From NCBI RefSeq assembly GCF_026239675.1, contig NZ_JAPIVQ010000006.1, positions 186,001 to 250,000 on the forward strand: 64,000 nucleotides of DNA, read 5' to 3'. This stretch comes from Pedobacter sp. PLR. GTDB lineage: Bacteria; Bacteroidota; Bacteroidia; Sphingobacteriales; Sphingobacteriaceae. The translations under genes and the position numbers were made by a program. The notes under the pieces are model-generated. The model was not told the origin of the DNA, searched no databases, and saw only the letters and a list, made by a program, of their open reading frames with translations. Shown here piece by piece: positions 17,098-27,012 of this stretch. How positions within the stretch are numbered: position 1 is the first letter of the stretch; every line of letters starts with the position of its first letter.

Positions 17098-19806
17098 ATG
17101 GCAACGATTTATATTGATCATAAAGCTTATGAAGTAACACCAGGCAAAAATGTGCTGGAAACCTGCCTTACCTTAGGTTTTGACCTGCCCTATTTTTGCT
17201 GGCATCCTGCTATGGGATCCGTAGGTGCCTGCCGTCAATGTGCCATTAAGCTTTTTAAAGACGAGGAGGACACCAAAGGACGACTAGTCATGTCTTGCAT
17301 GGAAACGGTTAAAGACAATATGTATTTGTCTATTGAAGATCCCTCAGCCAGGGCTTTTCGCACACAGGTGATTGAATGGCTGATGACCAACCACCCTCAT
17401 GATTGTGCGGTTTGTGATGAAGGTGGTTCCTGCCATCTACAGGATATGACGGTGATGACCGGCCATAACTACCGTCGTTTTCAATTTCCTAAACGCAGTT
17501 ATAAAAACCAATATCTGGGTCCTTTTATCAACCATGAAATGAACCGCTGTATACAATGTTATCGCTGTGTCCGGTTTTATAAAGATTATGCAGGCGGAAA
17601 AGATCTGGATGTATTTGCAGCCCATAACCATGTTTATTTCGGAAGAGCAGCCGATGGTACCCTCGAGAGTGAATTTAGCGGAAACCTGGCAGAGGTGTGC
17701 CCAACAGGTGTTTTTACCGACAAAAGTCTGAAGTCGCATTATACCCGAAAATGGGACATGACTATGGCTCCCTCCATTTGTCAGCATTGTAGTCTTGGAT
17801 GCAATATCATTGCGGGAGAAAGATATGGCGAACTACGTCAAATTACGAACCGCTATAATGGTGCTGTAAACGGATATTTTATTTGCGATCGCGGACGATT
17901 TGGTTATGAATTTGTAAACAGCATTAACCGGATTCAACAGCCCCTGGTACGCGCTCACATCCCTGAACCGGCCGATAAGGATAGCTTATATCGCCAACTG
18001 GCAATCATTTTAACAAAGCACCGCACAATTGGAATTGCTTCTCCAAGGGCCTCTTTGGAAGCCAATTTTGCCCTCAGGCAGTTGGTAGGGAAGGAAAACT
18101 TTTACCAGGGCGTTTCCGAAACAGAAGCACAGCTGATGCGCAATATCCTCCTTACCCTGAATGCTGGTCATACCCACTCCCCGTCACTCAAAGAAACTGA
18201 GGCCGCAGACGTGGTATTTATTCTTGGAGAAGATTTAACCAATTCCGCCCCTATGCTTGCACTCGCAGTGCGGCAGGCGATACGTAAAGTCCCTTTCGAA
18301 AAGGCAGCACAAATCAGTATTCCGACCTGGCATGATGCCGCATTAAGGGAGCTTGCCCAGGAAGAAAAAGGGGAATTATTTATCGCATATCCTACAAAAA
18401 CCAAACTAGATGAGCTCGCCGGCAAGCCCCTGCACTTATCTCCTGATGAGATTGCACGTCTGGGTTATGCGGTTGCAGCGTACCTCAACACGAATAGTCC
18501 TGCACCTGAAGGGCTGAGTAAACACAGCCTGAAACTTGCCAGACATATTGCCGACAGCCTGAAAAAGGCAAAAAATTCCCTGATCATTTGTGGAACAAGC
18601 CTCTTTAATGAGGCCATAATTAATGCCGCAACGAACATTGCTATGGCCTTGTCCGGGGAAGAAAAGAAAGCAAATTTGTCATTTATTGTTCCCGAATGCA
18701 ACTCTATGGGGCTGGCCATGATGGATGCCCCCTCCTTAACCTATGCCATGGAGGCCTTAGAAAACAGGGACATAGACACCGTCATTGTACTTGAAAACGA
18801 CCTGTACCGACGAGGCGGAAAAAAGGAAATTGACCTGCTTCTTGAACAGCGGAAAAACCTGGTGGTACTCGATCATCTGCATCATGAAACCAGCAATAAG
18901 GCCAGTATCCTGATCCCGGTAGCCACCTTTGCAGAAGCGGAAGGAACAATTGTCAACAATGAAGGGCGTGCACAGCGCTTCTTCCAGGTGTTCAGTCCAA
19001 AAAATGAGAACTTCAGGGAAAGCTGGAGCTGGCTCGATGAATTCAGACAATTTCAAAATGGTATTAGTCCTGAAGAACTACAGGAACCCGGAAATTTATT
19101 GGCCGGAATGGTCCGTTTAATGCCACAGTTTAAAGGGGTAGATACCCTTAGTCCAGCTGCAGACTTTCGCATTTCCGGACAAAAAATCCCCCGTGAACCG
19201 CATCGTTATAGCGGACGGACTGCCATGCTGGCCAACATCAATGTCAGTGAACCGAAACCTCCGGAGGACCATCATTCCGCATTATCATTTACGATGGAAG
19301 GTTATAAAGGAATGCCTCCTGCTCCTTTAATCCCATTTTTCTGGGCTCCGGGCTGGAATTCTGTACAATCCGTCAATAAATACCAAACGGAAGTTGGGGG
19401 CTCTTTACGTGGTGGTGATCCAGGCGAAAGGTTGTTTTCGGAGATCAGAAGTGCTGAGCGCCGTTACCAAAATCACATTCCTCCCACTTTTATACCCTCA
19501 GCAGGAGAATGGCTGATACTCCCTTTACCGCATATTTTCGGATCTGAAGAGCTCAGCATCTACAGCCCCGGCATTAATGAGCGTAGCCCAAAGCCCTATA
19601 TCGCCATCAACAGAAAGGATGCGAAAAATCTGAATGCTGTTGAGAATGACCTTGTGCAGCTACGAATACAAGATCAAAGTTATTTTTTACCGGTCAGGAT
19701 CATGGAAGAACTTCCGGAAGGACTGGCAGGAATTCCCTATCAAATTCCCGGACTAACCGGCATTTCATGGCCGGCAAAAGGAATTTTAACGAAAGGAAAC
19801 ACATGA
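17098..19806 (+). CDS. nuoG: NADH-quinone oxidoreductase subunit G
   Basis: 902 residues from the ATG at 17098, close to the 908 of E. coli. An N-terminal [2Fe-2S] ferredoxin domain (CWHPAMGSVGACRQC), the N5 region (HPHDCAVCDEGGSCHLQD), two further clusters (NRCIQCYRCVRFYKDYAGG, EVCPTGVF), the extra N7 cluster (ICQHCSLGC with CDRGRFGY) and a long molybdopterin-oxidoreductase-like domain lacking cofactor function. The resemblance to E. coli NuoG extends to the C-terminus (REPHRYSGRTAM, FFWAPGWNSVQ), beyond the usual conserved core, which supports a shared gammaproteobacterial-type origin. The stop overlaps the nuoH ATG. Confidence 0.96.
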   Translation: MATIYIDHKAYEVTPGKNVLETCLTLGFDLPYFCWHPAMGSVGACRQCAIKLFKDEEDTKGRLVMSCMETVKDNMYLSIEDPSARAFRTQVIEWLMTNHPHDCAVCDEGGSCHLQDMTVMTGHNYRRFQFPKRSYKNQYLGPFINHEMNRCIQCYRCVRFYKDYAGGKDLDVFAAHNHVYFGRAADGTLESEFSGNLAEVCPTGVFTDKSLKSHYTRKWDMTMAPSICQHCSLGCNIIAGERYGELRQITNRYNGAVNGYFICDRGRFGYEFVNSINRIQQPLVRAHIPEPADKDSLYRQLAIILTKHRTIGIASPRASLEANFALRQLVGKENFYQGVSETEAQLMRNILLTLNAGHTHSPSLKETEAADVVFILGEDLTNSAPMLALAVRQAIRKVPFEKAAQISIPTWHDAALRELAQEEKGELFIAYPTKTKLDELAGKPLHLSPDEIARLGYAVAAYLNTNSPAPEGLSKHSLKLARHIADSLKKAKNSLIICGTSLFNEAIINAATNIAMALSGEEKKANLSFIVPECNSMGLAMMDAPSLTYAMEALENRDIDTVIVLENDLYRRGGKKEIDLLLEQRKNLVVLDHLHHETSNKASILIPVATFAEAEGTIVNNEGRAQRFFQVFSPKNENFRESWSWLDEFRQFQNGISPEELQEPGNLLAGMVRLMPQFKGVDTLSPAADFRISGQKIPREPHRYSGRTAMLANINVSEPKPPEDHHSALSFTMEGYKGMPPAPLIPFFWAPGWNSVQSVNKYQTEVGGSLRGGDPGERLFSEIRSAERRYQNHIPPTFIPSAGEWLILPLPHIFGSEELSIYSPGINERSPKPYIAINRKDAKNLNAVENDLVQLRIQDQSYFLPVRIMEELPEGLAGIPYQIPGLTGISWPAKGILTKGNT

Positions 19807-20762
19807 GCACCGTACTAGAATATATCCTCATGATTGCAATTGTGTTGTTTGTTTTAACCACAGTTGCCGCCTGGCTGATCTGGCTGGAAAGGCGGATGCT
19901 TGCCGTATGGCAAAATCGGTGTGGCCCCAACCGGGCAGGGCCATTCGGCCTGCTCATTGTTGTTGCCGATACGATCAAGTTGTTTTTTAAGGAAGATTGG
20001 ATTCCCCCCTTTGCGGATAAAACAATATTCGTGATTGCACCCGCTATTGTTGCCGCCACTGTGCTCATGAGCTTTGTGGTGATTCCTTATGCCCCGGGGA
20101 TACTCATTGCAGATCTGAATGTAGGCCTGCTTTTCTTCCTCGCGATGTCTTCCATTGGCGTTTATAGTATCGTGTTGGGTGGATGGGCATCAAATAACAA
20201 ATATTCCCTGCTGGGTGCCTTACGCGGTGCCGCACAAATGATTAGTTATGAAGTATTCATGGGACTCTCTTTAATGGGAATCGTCATGATTTCAGGTTCA
20301 TTCAGGCTAACCGACATTGTATTGGCCCAAAAAGACTGCTGGTTCATCATTACACAGCCAGTAGCTTTTGTCGTTTTTATGATTGCCGGCATTGCAGAAA
20401 CACATCGGCTACCTTTTGACATTCCTGAAGCAGAAAGCGAGTTGGTTGCCGGCTTCCATTCAGAATATTCAGGCATGAAATTCGGAATGTTCTTTATTGG
20501 CGAATACCTGGGAATTACCCTCATTTCGGCCATGGTGGTCACTTTGTTTTTCGGAGGATGGCTGGGACCGGGATTCCTTCCCCCCTTGATTTGGTTTATA
20601 CTGAAAACTTTTGTGTTCATCCTCTTTTTCATCTTGCTCAGGGCCTCACTGCCAAGGCCAAGATATGATCAGCTGATGGAATATGGCTGGAAAATATTAT
20701 TACCAGTGGCATTATTGAACTTATTGATCACGGGAGGAATTCTGTTGATGATGAATAAATGA
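19803..20762 (+). CDS. nuoH: NADH-quinone oxidoreductase subunit H
   Basis: 319 residues and eight transmembrane helices. Membrane subunit that completes the quinone chamber: LERRMLAVWQNRCGPNRAGPFG, ADTIKLFFKEDWIP, ETHRLPFDIPEAESELVAGFHSEY in parts, and the C-terminal RASLPRPRYDQLMEYGWK. The start ATG at 19803 overlaps the nuoG stop (ATGA) and has AAAGGA five bases upstream; a longer in-frame start at 19767 lies inside nuoG and is unlikely. Confidence 0.96.
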   Translation: MSTVLEYILMIAIVLFVLTTVAAWLIWLERRMLAVWQNRCGPNRAGPFGLLIVVADTIKLFFKEDWIPPFADKTIFVIAPAIVAATVLMSFVVIPYAPGILIADLNVGLLFFLAMSSIGVYSIVLGGWASNNKYSLLGALRGAAQMISYEVFMGLSLMGIVMISGSFRLTDIVLAQKDCWFIITQPVAFVVFMIAGIAETHRLPFDIPEAESELVAGFHSEYSGMKFGMFFIGEYLGITLISAMVVTLFFGGWLGPGFLPPLIWFILKTFVFILFFILLRASLPRPRYDQLMEYGWKILLPVALLNLLITGGILLMMNK

Positions 20763-20800
20763 TCCCTCATATGGTGGGATTATGACCTGTAAACAAAGAA

Positions 20801-21319
20801 ATGATGATTAGCTTACTAAGAACAATCGGACTCACTTTTATGCACATGTTCAGGAAAAGAGAGACGATCCAATATCCGGAAGAAAAGATATCGTTACACC
20901 CACGCTGGCGCGGAAGAATTGTATTAACGAGGGACCCTGATATGGGCGAACGCTGTGTGGGCTGTTACCTCTGCGCTGCCGCTTGCCCGGTAGACTGTAT
21001 TTCACTGCAAGCTACCGAAGATGAAAATGGAAGAAGGTACCCGGAGTTCTTCCGCATCAATTTTTCACGCTGCATTTTTTGCGGTTACTGCGAAGAGGCC
21101 TGTCCAACTTATGCTATACAACTGATCCCCGATTTTGAAATGGCAGAATACAACCGCCAGGATATGGTTTATGAAAAAGAAGATTTACTGATCGATAGTC
21201 AGGGGAAATATCCAGGGTACAATTATTACAAAATCGCCGGACTGGACGCAGGCGTGAAGGAAAAAGGTACTGGTGAAAATGAAGATCCCCCAATTGACAT
21301 ACATAGTTTATTACCTTAA
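20801..21319 (+). CDS. nuoI: NADH-quinone oxidoreductase subunit I
   Basis: 172 residues. Two [4Fe-4S] ferredoxin motifs, CVGCYLCAAACP (N6a) and CIFCGYCEEACP (N6b), relay electrons to NuoB. The flanks RGRIVLTRDPD, RYPEFFRINFSRC, EYNRQDMVYEKEDLL and the terminal IDIHSLLP read nearly as in E. coli NuoI (180 residues), again pointing to that lineage. Either of two adjacent ATG codons (20801, 20804) may be the start. It is 38 bases after nuoH. Confidence 0.96.
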   Translation: MMISLLRTIGLTFMHMFRKRETIQYPEEKISLHPRWRGRIVLTRDPDMGERCVGCYLCAAACPVDCISLQATEDENGRRYPEFFRINFSRCIFCGYCEEACPTYAIQLIPDFEMAEYNRQDMVYEKEDLLIDSQGKYPGYNYYKIAGLDAGVKEKGTGENEDPPIDIHSLLP

Positions 21320-21321
21320 AA

Positions 21322-21852
21322 ATGGATATCATATTTTACATCACCGCATTTGTGACCCTGGTATCTACCCTCATGGTCATCACCAGGCACAATCCCGTGC
21401 ATGCCCTGTTGTACCTTGTCATTTCCCTGCTTTCCTTATCGGTCATCTTCTTTTTACTTGGGGCCCCTTTTGCAGCAATGCTGGAAATTATCATTTATGC
21501 AGGGGCCATCATGGTACTTTTCATCTTTGTGATCATGCTGTTAAACCTTGGCAAGGAAACCGAAATTCAGGAAAAAGAATGGCTCAGGCCTAAGGTATGG
21601 ATTGGGCCGGCCATCTTATCGGTCATCCTTTTTGCCGAATTATTTTACCTGATCAGCAGTCCCACGACATCCTACCTGATTGAGCAGACTGTTGATGCAA
21701 AAACAGTCGCTATATCCCTGTTCCGGCCATACCTGATTGGAGTGGAACTTGCCGCCATGTTATTAATGGCAGGCGTAGTAGGTGCCGCTCATATCGGACA
21801 GCATAAGAAAACAACTTTACACCGGTTTTTACAAGAGGAGGAAACGCGATGA
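21322..21852 (+). CDS. nuoJ: NADH-quinone oxidoreductase subunit J
   Basis: 176 residues, five transmembrane helices. NPVHALLYLVISLLSLSVIFFLLGAPF (in parts) and the pi-bulge helix with IIYAGAIMVLFIFVIMLLN identify NuoJ, part of the proton path linking quinone reduction to the antiporter-like subunits. Starts two bases after nuoI; its TGA overlaps the nuoK ATG. Confidence 0.95.
   Translation: MDIIFYITAFVTLVSTLMVITRHNPVHALLYLVISLLSLSVIFFLLGAPFAAMLEIIIYAGAIMVLFIFVIMLLNLGKETEIQEKEWLRPKVWIGPAILSVILFAELFYLISSPTTSYLIEQTVDAKTVAISLFRPYLIGVELAAMLLMAGVVGAAHIGQHKKTTLHRFLQEEETR
21836..21841 (+). promoter_or_regulatory. Shine-Dalgarno of nuoK
   Basis: AGGAGG, seven bases before the nuoK ATG at 21849, lies within the end of nuoJ. 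Confidence 0.75.
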
Positions 21853-22160
21853 AAACTACAATATCTATGGAAATGATCTTACTGCTGGCAGGCTTACTAT
21901 TTGTCCTGGGTATTGCCGGAGTGATCATCCGGAAGAACATCATTTTTATGCTGCTATCTATAGAAGTGATGTTAAACGCATCAGGACTGGCTTTCGTAGC
22001 TGCAGGATCGCATTGGGGGCAACCAGACGGACAGGTAATGTTCGTCTTTATCCTGGCCATGGCTGCAGCAGAAGTTTCCGTTGGACTGGCCCTGATCCTC
22101 CAGATTTACCATCAACATAAATCACTTGACATAGACAATTTAAAAGAGATGAAAGGATAA
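21849..22160 (+). CDS. nuoK: NADH-quinone oxidoreductase subunit K
   Basis: 103 residues, three transmembrane helices, with the two conserved membrane glutamates in IEVMLNASGLAF and AAAEVSVGLAL. Small MrpC-like proton-channel subunit. ATGA overlap with nuoJ and a good Shine-Dalgarno imply coupled translation. nuoL begins two bases after the stop. Confidence 0.96.
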   Translation: MKTTISMEMILLLAGLLFVLGIAGVIIRKNIIFMLLSIEVMLNASGLAFVAAGSHWGQPDGQVMFVFILAMAAAEVSVGLALILQIYHQHKSLDIDNLKEMKG

Positions 22161-22162
22161 TT

Positions 22163-24052
22163 ATGGAACACCTGTTATGGCTTATCCCCGCTTTCCCCCT
22201 TGCCGGCTTTTTAATTCTGGCATTGACAGGGAAGAGTATGCCCCCGGTTTGGGTGGCCATAATTGGTGCAGGAACGGTTAGTCTTTCCGCCATATTTACC
22301 ATCATCATCGGTATTACCTTTCTTGCCCTACCTCCAGCCAGTGGTCACTATTCACAAACTTTATGGACCTGGATGGAGATCGCAGATTTCCATCCGGAGA
22401 TCAGCTTGTATCTGGATGCTTTATCGCTGGTTTTTGTCTTTGTGATCACCTTCATCGGCGCCCTGATACACATTTACTCCGTCGCCTTTATGGTCTTTGA
22501 CAAAGACTATTCCCGCTTTTTTGCCTGCATGAACTTGTTCGTGTTTTCTATGCTGCTGCTCGTACTGGCGGATAATTTACTGCTGTTATATCTGGGATGG
22601 GAAGGTGTGGGACTCTGCAGCTACTTACTGATTGGCTTTTGGTATGAGCATCCTGAAAATGGTTATGCTGCCCGAAAAGCATTTATCATCACCCGCATTG
22701 GTGATACCGCCATGGCCATTGGAATTTTTGTCATCTTTTATCAGTTTGGCACCCTTCTGATTCCGGACATTTTAGCGAAAGCCACTTCTTTATGGCAGCC
22801 GGGGGCGTCAATAGCCACCATAACTGCCCTATTATTACTTGCCGGAGCCTTAGGGAAATCCGCTCAGCTACCTTTTCAAACCTGGCTTCCTGACGCCATG
22901 GCCGGGCCTTCTCCGGTAAGTGCCCTGATTCATGCGGCAACCATGGTAACCGCAGGTGTTTACCTGATCGCGAGGATGCATGTGATCTTCGAATTATCCC
23001 CAACGGTGCAGCTGATAATCGCAGCAATCGGGGCCGCAACCTTGTTCATTGCAGGCTTCAGTGCACTTACTCAGTATGACCTCAAGCGGGTACTTGCTTA
23101 TTCCACCGTCAGCCAGATCGGCTATATGTTTCTGGCATTAGGCCTGGGTGCCTGGACAGCGGCTATTTTCCATTTTATGATTCATGCTTTCTTTAAAGCG
23201 CTGCTCTTCCTCGCTGCAGGTGCAGTGATAGAGGCATTACATCATGAACACAATATGTTTAAGATGGGAGGGCTCAGAACTAAACTTCCGGTCGTTTTCG
23301 GGACCTTTGTTATTGGCTCAGCCTCATTAATTGCCTTGCCTTTAATCAGTTCCGGATTTTACAGTAAAGATCAGATTCTTTGGTTTGCATGGGCCGCTAA
23401 AAATGGAAACCCATTGCTATGGCTCATTGCCTTTTCAGGTGCTTTCATTACTGCACTTTATACCACGAGAATGGTCATGCTTACTTTCTGGGGGGAAGCA
23501 AAAACAGAGGTAGACCGACACCCGGGTAAATTGATCACCATTCCGTTAATTATCCTTGCTTTCTTTAGCATTTGTGCCGGCTTTATCGAGCTACCCCATA
23601 ATTTTGGTTCTTTAACCCTTTTTTCAGACTTTCTTCATCAGGTATTACCTGAAACCCTGTTAAAATCTACCGCAAATGGAGAGGTTTTCTTTCAGTTACT
23701 TGGAGCTCTGGCGACTTTCAGCGGGATTTATACTGCTTACATTTTATGGTATAAACAACCCGAACGTCTTGAACAACTAAAACGCAATGAAGTGCTACTC
23801 CGCCTTTATACCTTCTGGCATTCCGGCTGGGGCTTTGATCAACTATACCAAACACTAATCGTACGTCCGTTTGTTTTTATAGCTAACATCAACAAAAATG
23901 ATGTCGTAGATAAAATTTATCAGGGCATCACTTTGATCTCTGTTGCGCTCTACCGGTTTTTATCATTTACGCAATCAGGATCACTAAGGTGGTATATTAT
24001 GGGTCTTGTTGTCGGTGCAATCATCATTTTAGGTATACAAATCATGTTATGA
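22163..24052 (+). CDS. nuoL: NADH-quinone oxidoreductase subunit L
   Basis: 629 residues, antiporter-like proton-pumping subunit of about 16 helices. Landmarks: WEGVGLCSYLLIGFW, FQTWLPDAMAGPSPVSALIHAATMV (in parts) with the key Lys/Glu network, and FHFMIHAFFKALLFLAAGAV. The long C-terminal lateral helix region (from about residue 500) is present, so the subunit is complete (E. coli 613). Its TGA overlaps the ATG of nuoM. Confidence 0.96.
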   Translation: MEHLLWLIPAFPLAGFLILALTGKSMPPVWVAIIGAGTVSLSAIFTIIIGITFLALPPASGHYSQTLWTWMEIADFHPEISLYLDALSLVFVFVITFIGALIHIYSVAFMVFDKDYSRFFACMNLFVFSMLLLVLADNLLLLYLGWEGVGLCSYLLIGFWYEHPENGYAARKAFIITRIGDTAMAIGIFVIFYQFGTLLIPDILAKATSLWQPGASIATITALLLLAGALGKSAQLPFQTWLPDAMAGPSPVSALIHAATMVTAGVYLIARMHVIFELSPTVQLIIAAIGAATLFIAGFSALTQYDLKRVLAYSTVSQIGYMFLALGLGAWTAAIFHFMIHAFFKALLFLAAGAVIEALHHEHNMFKMGGLRTKLPVVFGTFVIGSASLIALPLISSGFYSKDQILWFAWAAKNGNPLLWLIAFSGAFITALYTTRMVMLTFWGEAKTEVDRHPGKLITIPLIILAFFSICAGFIELPHNFGSLTLFSDFLHQVLPETLLKSTANGEVFFQLLGALATFSGIYTAYILWYKQPERLEQLKRNEVLLRLYTFWHSGWGFDQLYQTLIVRPFVFIANINKNDVVDKIYQGITLISVALYRFLSFTQSGSLRWYIMGLVVGAIIILGIQIML

Positions 24053-25554
24053 TACTCGTCTGGCTCATCGGTCTGTTAATGGGAGGAGGCTTACTAGCCC
24101 TCCTGGTTGGGCAATGGAACAAAACCTTGCCCCGGTGGATTTCCCTATATACCCTGATTATCGGTTTTATTGCCCTGATCTCTTTCTGGGTTGAACATTA
24201 CGCAGCCATAAACATCGGTTCTACGGGAGTCTGGCTGATGGATTTCCAACAAAACTGGATCCCTTCTTTTGGGATCAGCTTCCATCTGGCCATTGATGGA
24301 TTAAGCCTCCTGCTGTTAATGCTAACTTTTTTCCTTGGGATTCTTGCCATATTATGCTCCTGGAAAGAGATCACAGAACATCATGGCTTTTATCATTTTA
24401 ATCTGCTTTGGATTTTGGCGGGTATTTCAGGCGTATTTATGGCCATGGATCTATTCCTTTTCTACTTTTTCTGGGAGATCATGCTGATTCCAATGTACTT
24501 TCTGATTGGCATATGGGGGAGTAAAAACCGGGAATATGCAGCCTACAAATTCTTCATTTTCACCCAGGCTAGCGGACTGTTAATGTTCATTTCTATTCTT
24601 GCTTTATATTTTACTCATGCGCAGAGTACCGGTATTTATACCTTTGATTACTTCGGGTTACTGGGAACGGTTATGGCTCCACAGACGGCCTTTTGGCTGA
24701 TGATGGGATTCATGATCGCCTTTGCGGTAAAATTACCTCTTGTCCCCTTTCACACCTGGCTACCCGATGCACATAGTGAAGCACCAACAGCAGGGAGTTT
24801 AATTCTGGCAGGATTACTATTGAAAACCGGAGCTTATGGCATTTTAAGGTTCGTTTTACCGCTATTCCCTGAAGTGGCAAAAACATTTGCGCCATGGGCC
24901 ATGCTGCTGGGTGTCATTGGAATTATCTACGGTGCTATCCTTGCCTTCTCACAAACCGACCTTAAGCGCCTTATCGCTTATACCAGTGTAAGCCATATGG
25001 GCTTTGTGGTTTTAGGAATTTTTGCTTTTAATGAACTGGCATTGCAGGGTGTAGTGATGCAACTATTGACCCATGCCATCAGTACAGGGGCGCTGTTTAT
25101 CATGGCAGGCATGCTAAAAGAACGTCTCCACACCAGGGAATTAGATGAGATGGGCGGACTGTGGTTCCAGATGCCAAAAATGGGCGCAATAGCGGTATTA
25201 TTTGCTATGGCTGCCCTGGGATTACCTGGATTGGGAAATTTTGTTGCGGAATTCCTCATCTTATTAGGCGCATTTAAATCGAGCGTATGGCTTACGGTGC
25301 CTGCTACCATCGGTCTTATCTTCTCCGCCATATATTCCTTAAGGATGATCCAGAAAGTATTTCTTGGCCCTACACCCGAAACAGCACCAATTTCAGACTT
25401 TTCATGGAGAGAAGTATTCATCATGGCCGTCCTTACTATTTCCATTATATGGCTTGGTTTGTACCCTCAGCCAGTCATTAACACCGCCAGACCTATGATC
25501 AACCAAATTGAACAGCTTTTCCATACCGAATTCAATAATCAAACCCTAAAATGA
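24049..25554 (+). CDS. nuoM: NADH-quinone oxidoreductase subunit M
   Basis: 501 residues from ATG 24049, which overlaps the nuoL stop; an in-frame start 60 bases upstream lies inside nuoL and would add a non-membrane extension. Antiporter-like proton pump with the conserved FFWEIMLIPMYFLIG, LPDAHSEAPTAGS and TDLKRLIAYTSVSHMG. Fourteen predicted helices. The stop overlaps the nuoN start. Confidence 0.95.
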   Translation: MILVWLIGLLMGGGLLALLVGQWNKTLPRWISLYTLIIGFIALISFWVEHYAAINIGSTGVWLMDFQQNWIPSFGISFHLAIDGLSLLLLMLTFFLGILAILCSWKEITEHHGFYHFNLLWILAGISGVFMAMDLFLFYFFWEIMLIPMYFLIGIWGSKNREYAAYKFFIFTQASGLLMFISILALYFTHAQSTGIYTFDYFGLLGTVMAPQTAFWLMMGFMIAFAVKLPLVPFHTWLPDAHSEAPTAGSLILAGLLLKTGAYGILRFVLPLFPEVAKTFAPWAMLLGVIGIIYGAILAFSQTDLKRLIAYTSVSHMGFVVLGIFAFNELALQGVVMQLLTHAISTGALFIMAGMLKERLHTRELDEMGGLWFQMPKMGAIAVLFAMAALGLPGLGNFVAEFLILLGAFKSSVWLTVPATIGLIFSAIYSLRMIQKVFLGPTPETAPISDFSWREVFIMAVLTISIIWLGLYPQPVINTARPMINQIEQLFHTEFNNQTLK

Positions 25555-26993
25555 TGACCGCTAATGATCTTTCCGCGCTTATGCCATTGCTCGTACTCTC
25601 AGGATCTGCGGTGCTGATCATGTTACTTATTGCCATGAAATTTAGTCACCGTAGCATTCAGATCAGCAGTTTAATATTATTTGTCCTCTCTTTTTTAGCG
25701 GTGTTCCAATTACAAAAACCACTCCCATATTTCATTGACCCCCTATTTGTAATTGATGATTTTTCGACCTTCGTTACAGGCCTGATTATTTTTTCAAGTC
25801 TGGTAATCAACATCATTTCCTACCTCTATTTTGAAGGTAAAGAAGAAAGTCCAAAGGAATATTATGTCTTGCTTTTTCTGTGTACCCTTGGCGGTTGTGT
25901 ATTGGCCGTCAGCAATCATTTCATCTCTTTATTTCTTGGCCTGGAGGTTCTTACTGTTGGCCTATATGCGCTTATCGCCTATTTACGGGCCCGTCATCAC
26001 AATATCGAAGCCGGCATTAAATACCTGGTTTTAGCGGCCTTCTCTTCCGCCTTCCTCCTTTTCGGAATGGCCTTAATTTATTTTCAACTGGGCACCATGA
26101 ATTTTTCAGCAATGACCGTAAAACTGGCTACAGTTTCCTCCCTCCCCCCCTTGTTTCTTACCGGTTTCGGATTGATGCTGATCGGAATCGGGTTTAAACT
26201 AGCCGTAGTTCCTTTTCACATGTGGACTGCCGATGTGTATCAGGGGGCTCCTACACCCGTTACTGCCTTTATTGCGACGGTCTCTAAAGGAGGTGTATTT
26301 GCAGTGCTGATTCGTTTTTTTATTGCGATTGATGGTTTCAGGTTCCAGGCATTAATGCTGGTCCTAATCGCTATTGCCATTGCTTCTATGATCATTGGGA
26401 ACCTCCTTGCCCTGCAACAAAAAAATATAAAAAGGTTGCTGGCCTATTCATCAATTGCTCACCTTGGCTATTTATTAGTTGCTTTCATTCCCGGTAATCC
26501 GATGAGTATTCCTGCGGTTAGTTTTTATTTAGCTGCTTATTTTGCGACCACGCTAACTGCATTTGGCATCATTACGATCCTATCCGGCAAAGAAAACGAT
26601 ATGGAAAATATAAATAATTACAAAGCCTTGTTTTGGGATCATCCGGTGCTGGCCTGTATTTTTAGTACTGCTTTACTTTCCCTTGCGGGAATTCCCCTTA
26701 CTGCGGGTTTCATAGGGAAATTTTATATCCTGTCTGCGGGTATGCAAACTGGATTTTGGGTACTAGCGCTGGTTTTGGTACTCAGCAGCGTCCTTGGTTT
26801 ATACTATTACCTTCGTATCATTACTACGCTCTTTTCCGGACAACAGAGTGCCTCCGGCCAGGAGAAAAAGGTACAACCGGTTTTTTACCTGATCAGCAGC
26901 ATCGTATTATCGGTTTTAACCTTATTAATCCTCTGGGTTGGAATATACCCATCGGGATTAATGCAACTGATTGAACATTTTAAAATCAGGTAA
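25551..26993 (+). CDS. nuoN: NADH-quinone oxidoreductase subunit N
   Basis: 480 residues, the third antiporter-like subunit. It carries GLEVLTVGLYALIAY (with the conserved Glu), FHMWTADVYQGAPTPVTAF and NIKRLLAYSSIAHLGY. Starts with two Met codons inside the end of nuoM. Last gene of the operon; a strong hairpin terminator begins 20 bases after its stop, and a tRNA-Ser gene on the other strand follows. Confidence 0.95.
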   Translation: MMTANDLSALMPLLVLSGSAVLIMLLIAMKFSHRSIQISSLILFVLSFLAVFQLQKPLPYFIDPLFVIDDFSTFVTGLIIFSSLVINIISYLYFEGKEESPKEYYVLLFLCTLGGCVLAVSNHFISLFLGLEVLTVGLYALIAYLRARHHNIEAGIKYLVLAAFSSAFLLFGMALIYFQLGTMNFSAMTVKLATVSSLPPLFLTGFGLMLIGIGFKLAVVPFHMWTADVYQGAPTPVTAFIATVSKGGVFAVLIRFFIAIDGFRFQALMLVLIAIAIASMIIGNLLALQQKNIKRLLAYSSIAHLGYLLVAFIPGNPMSIPAVSFYLAAYFATTLTAFGIITILSGKENDMENINNYKALFWDHPVLACIFSTALLSLAGIPLTAGFIGKFYILSAGMQTGFWVLALVLVLSSVLGLYYYLRIITTLFSGQQSASGQEKKVQPVFYLISSIVLSVLTLLILWVGIYPSGLMQLIEHFKIR

Positions 26994-27012
26994 CAACCTG
27001 GAACGACATAAA

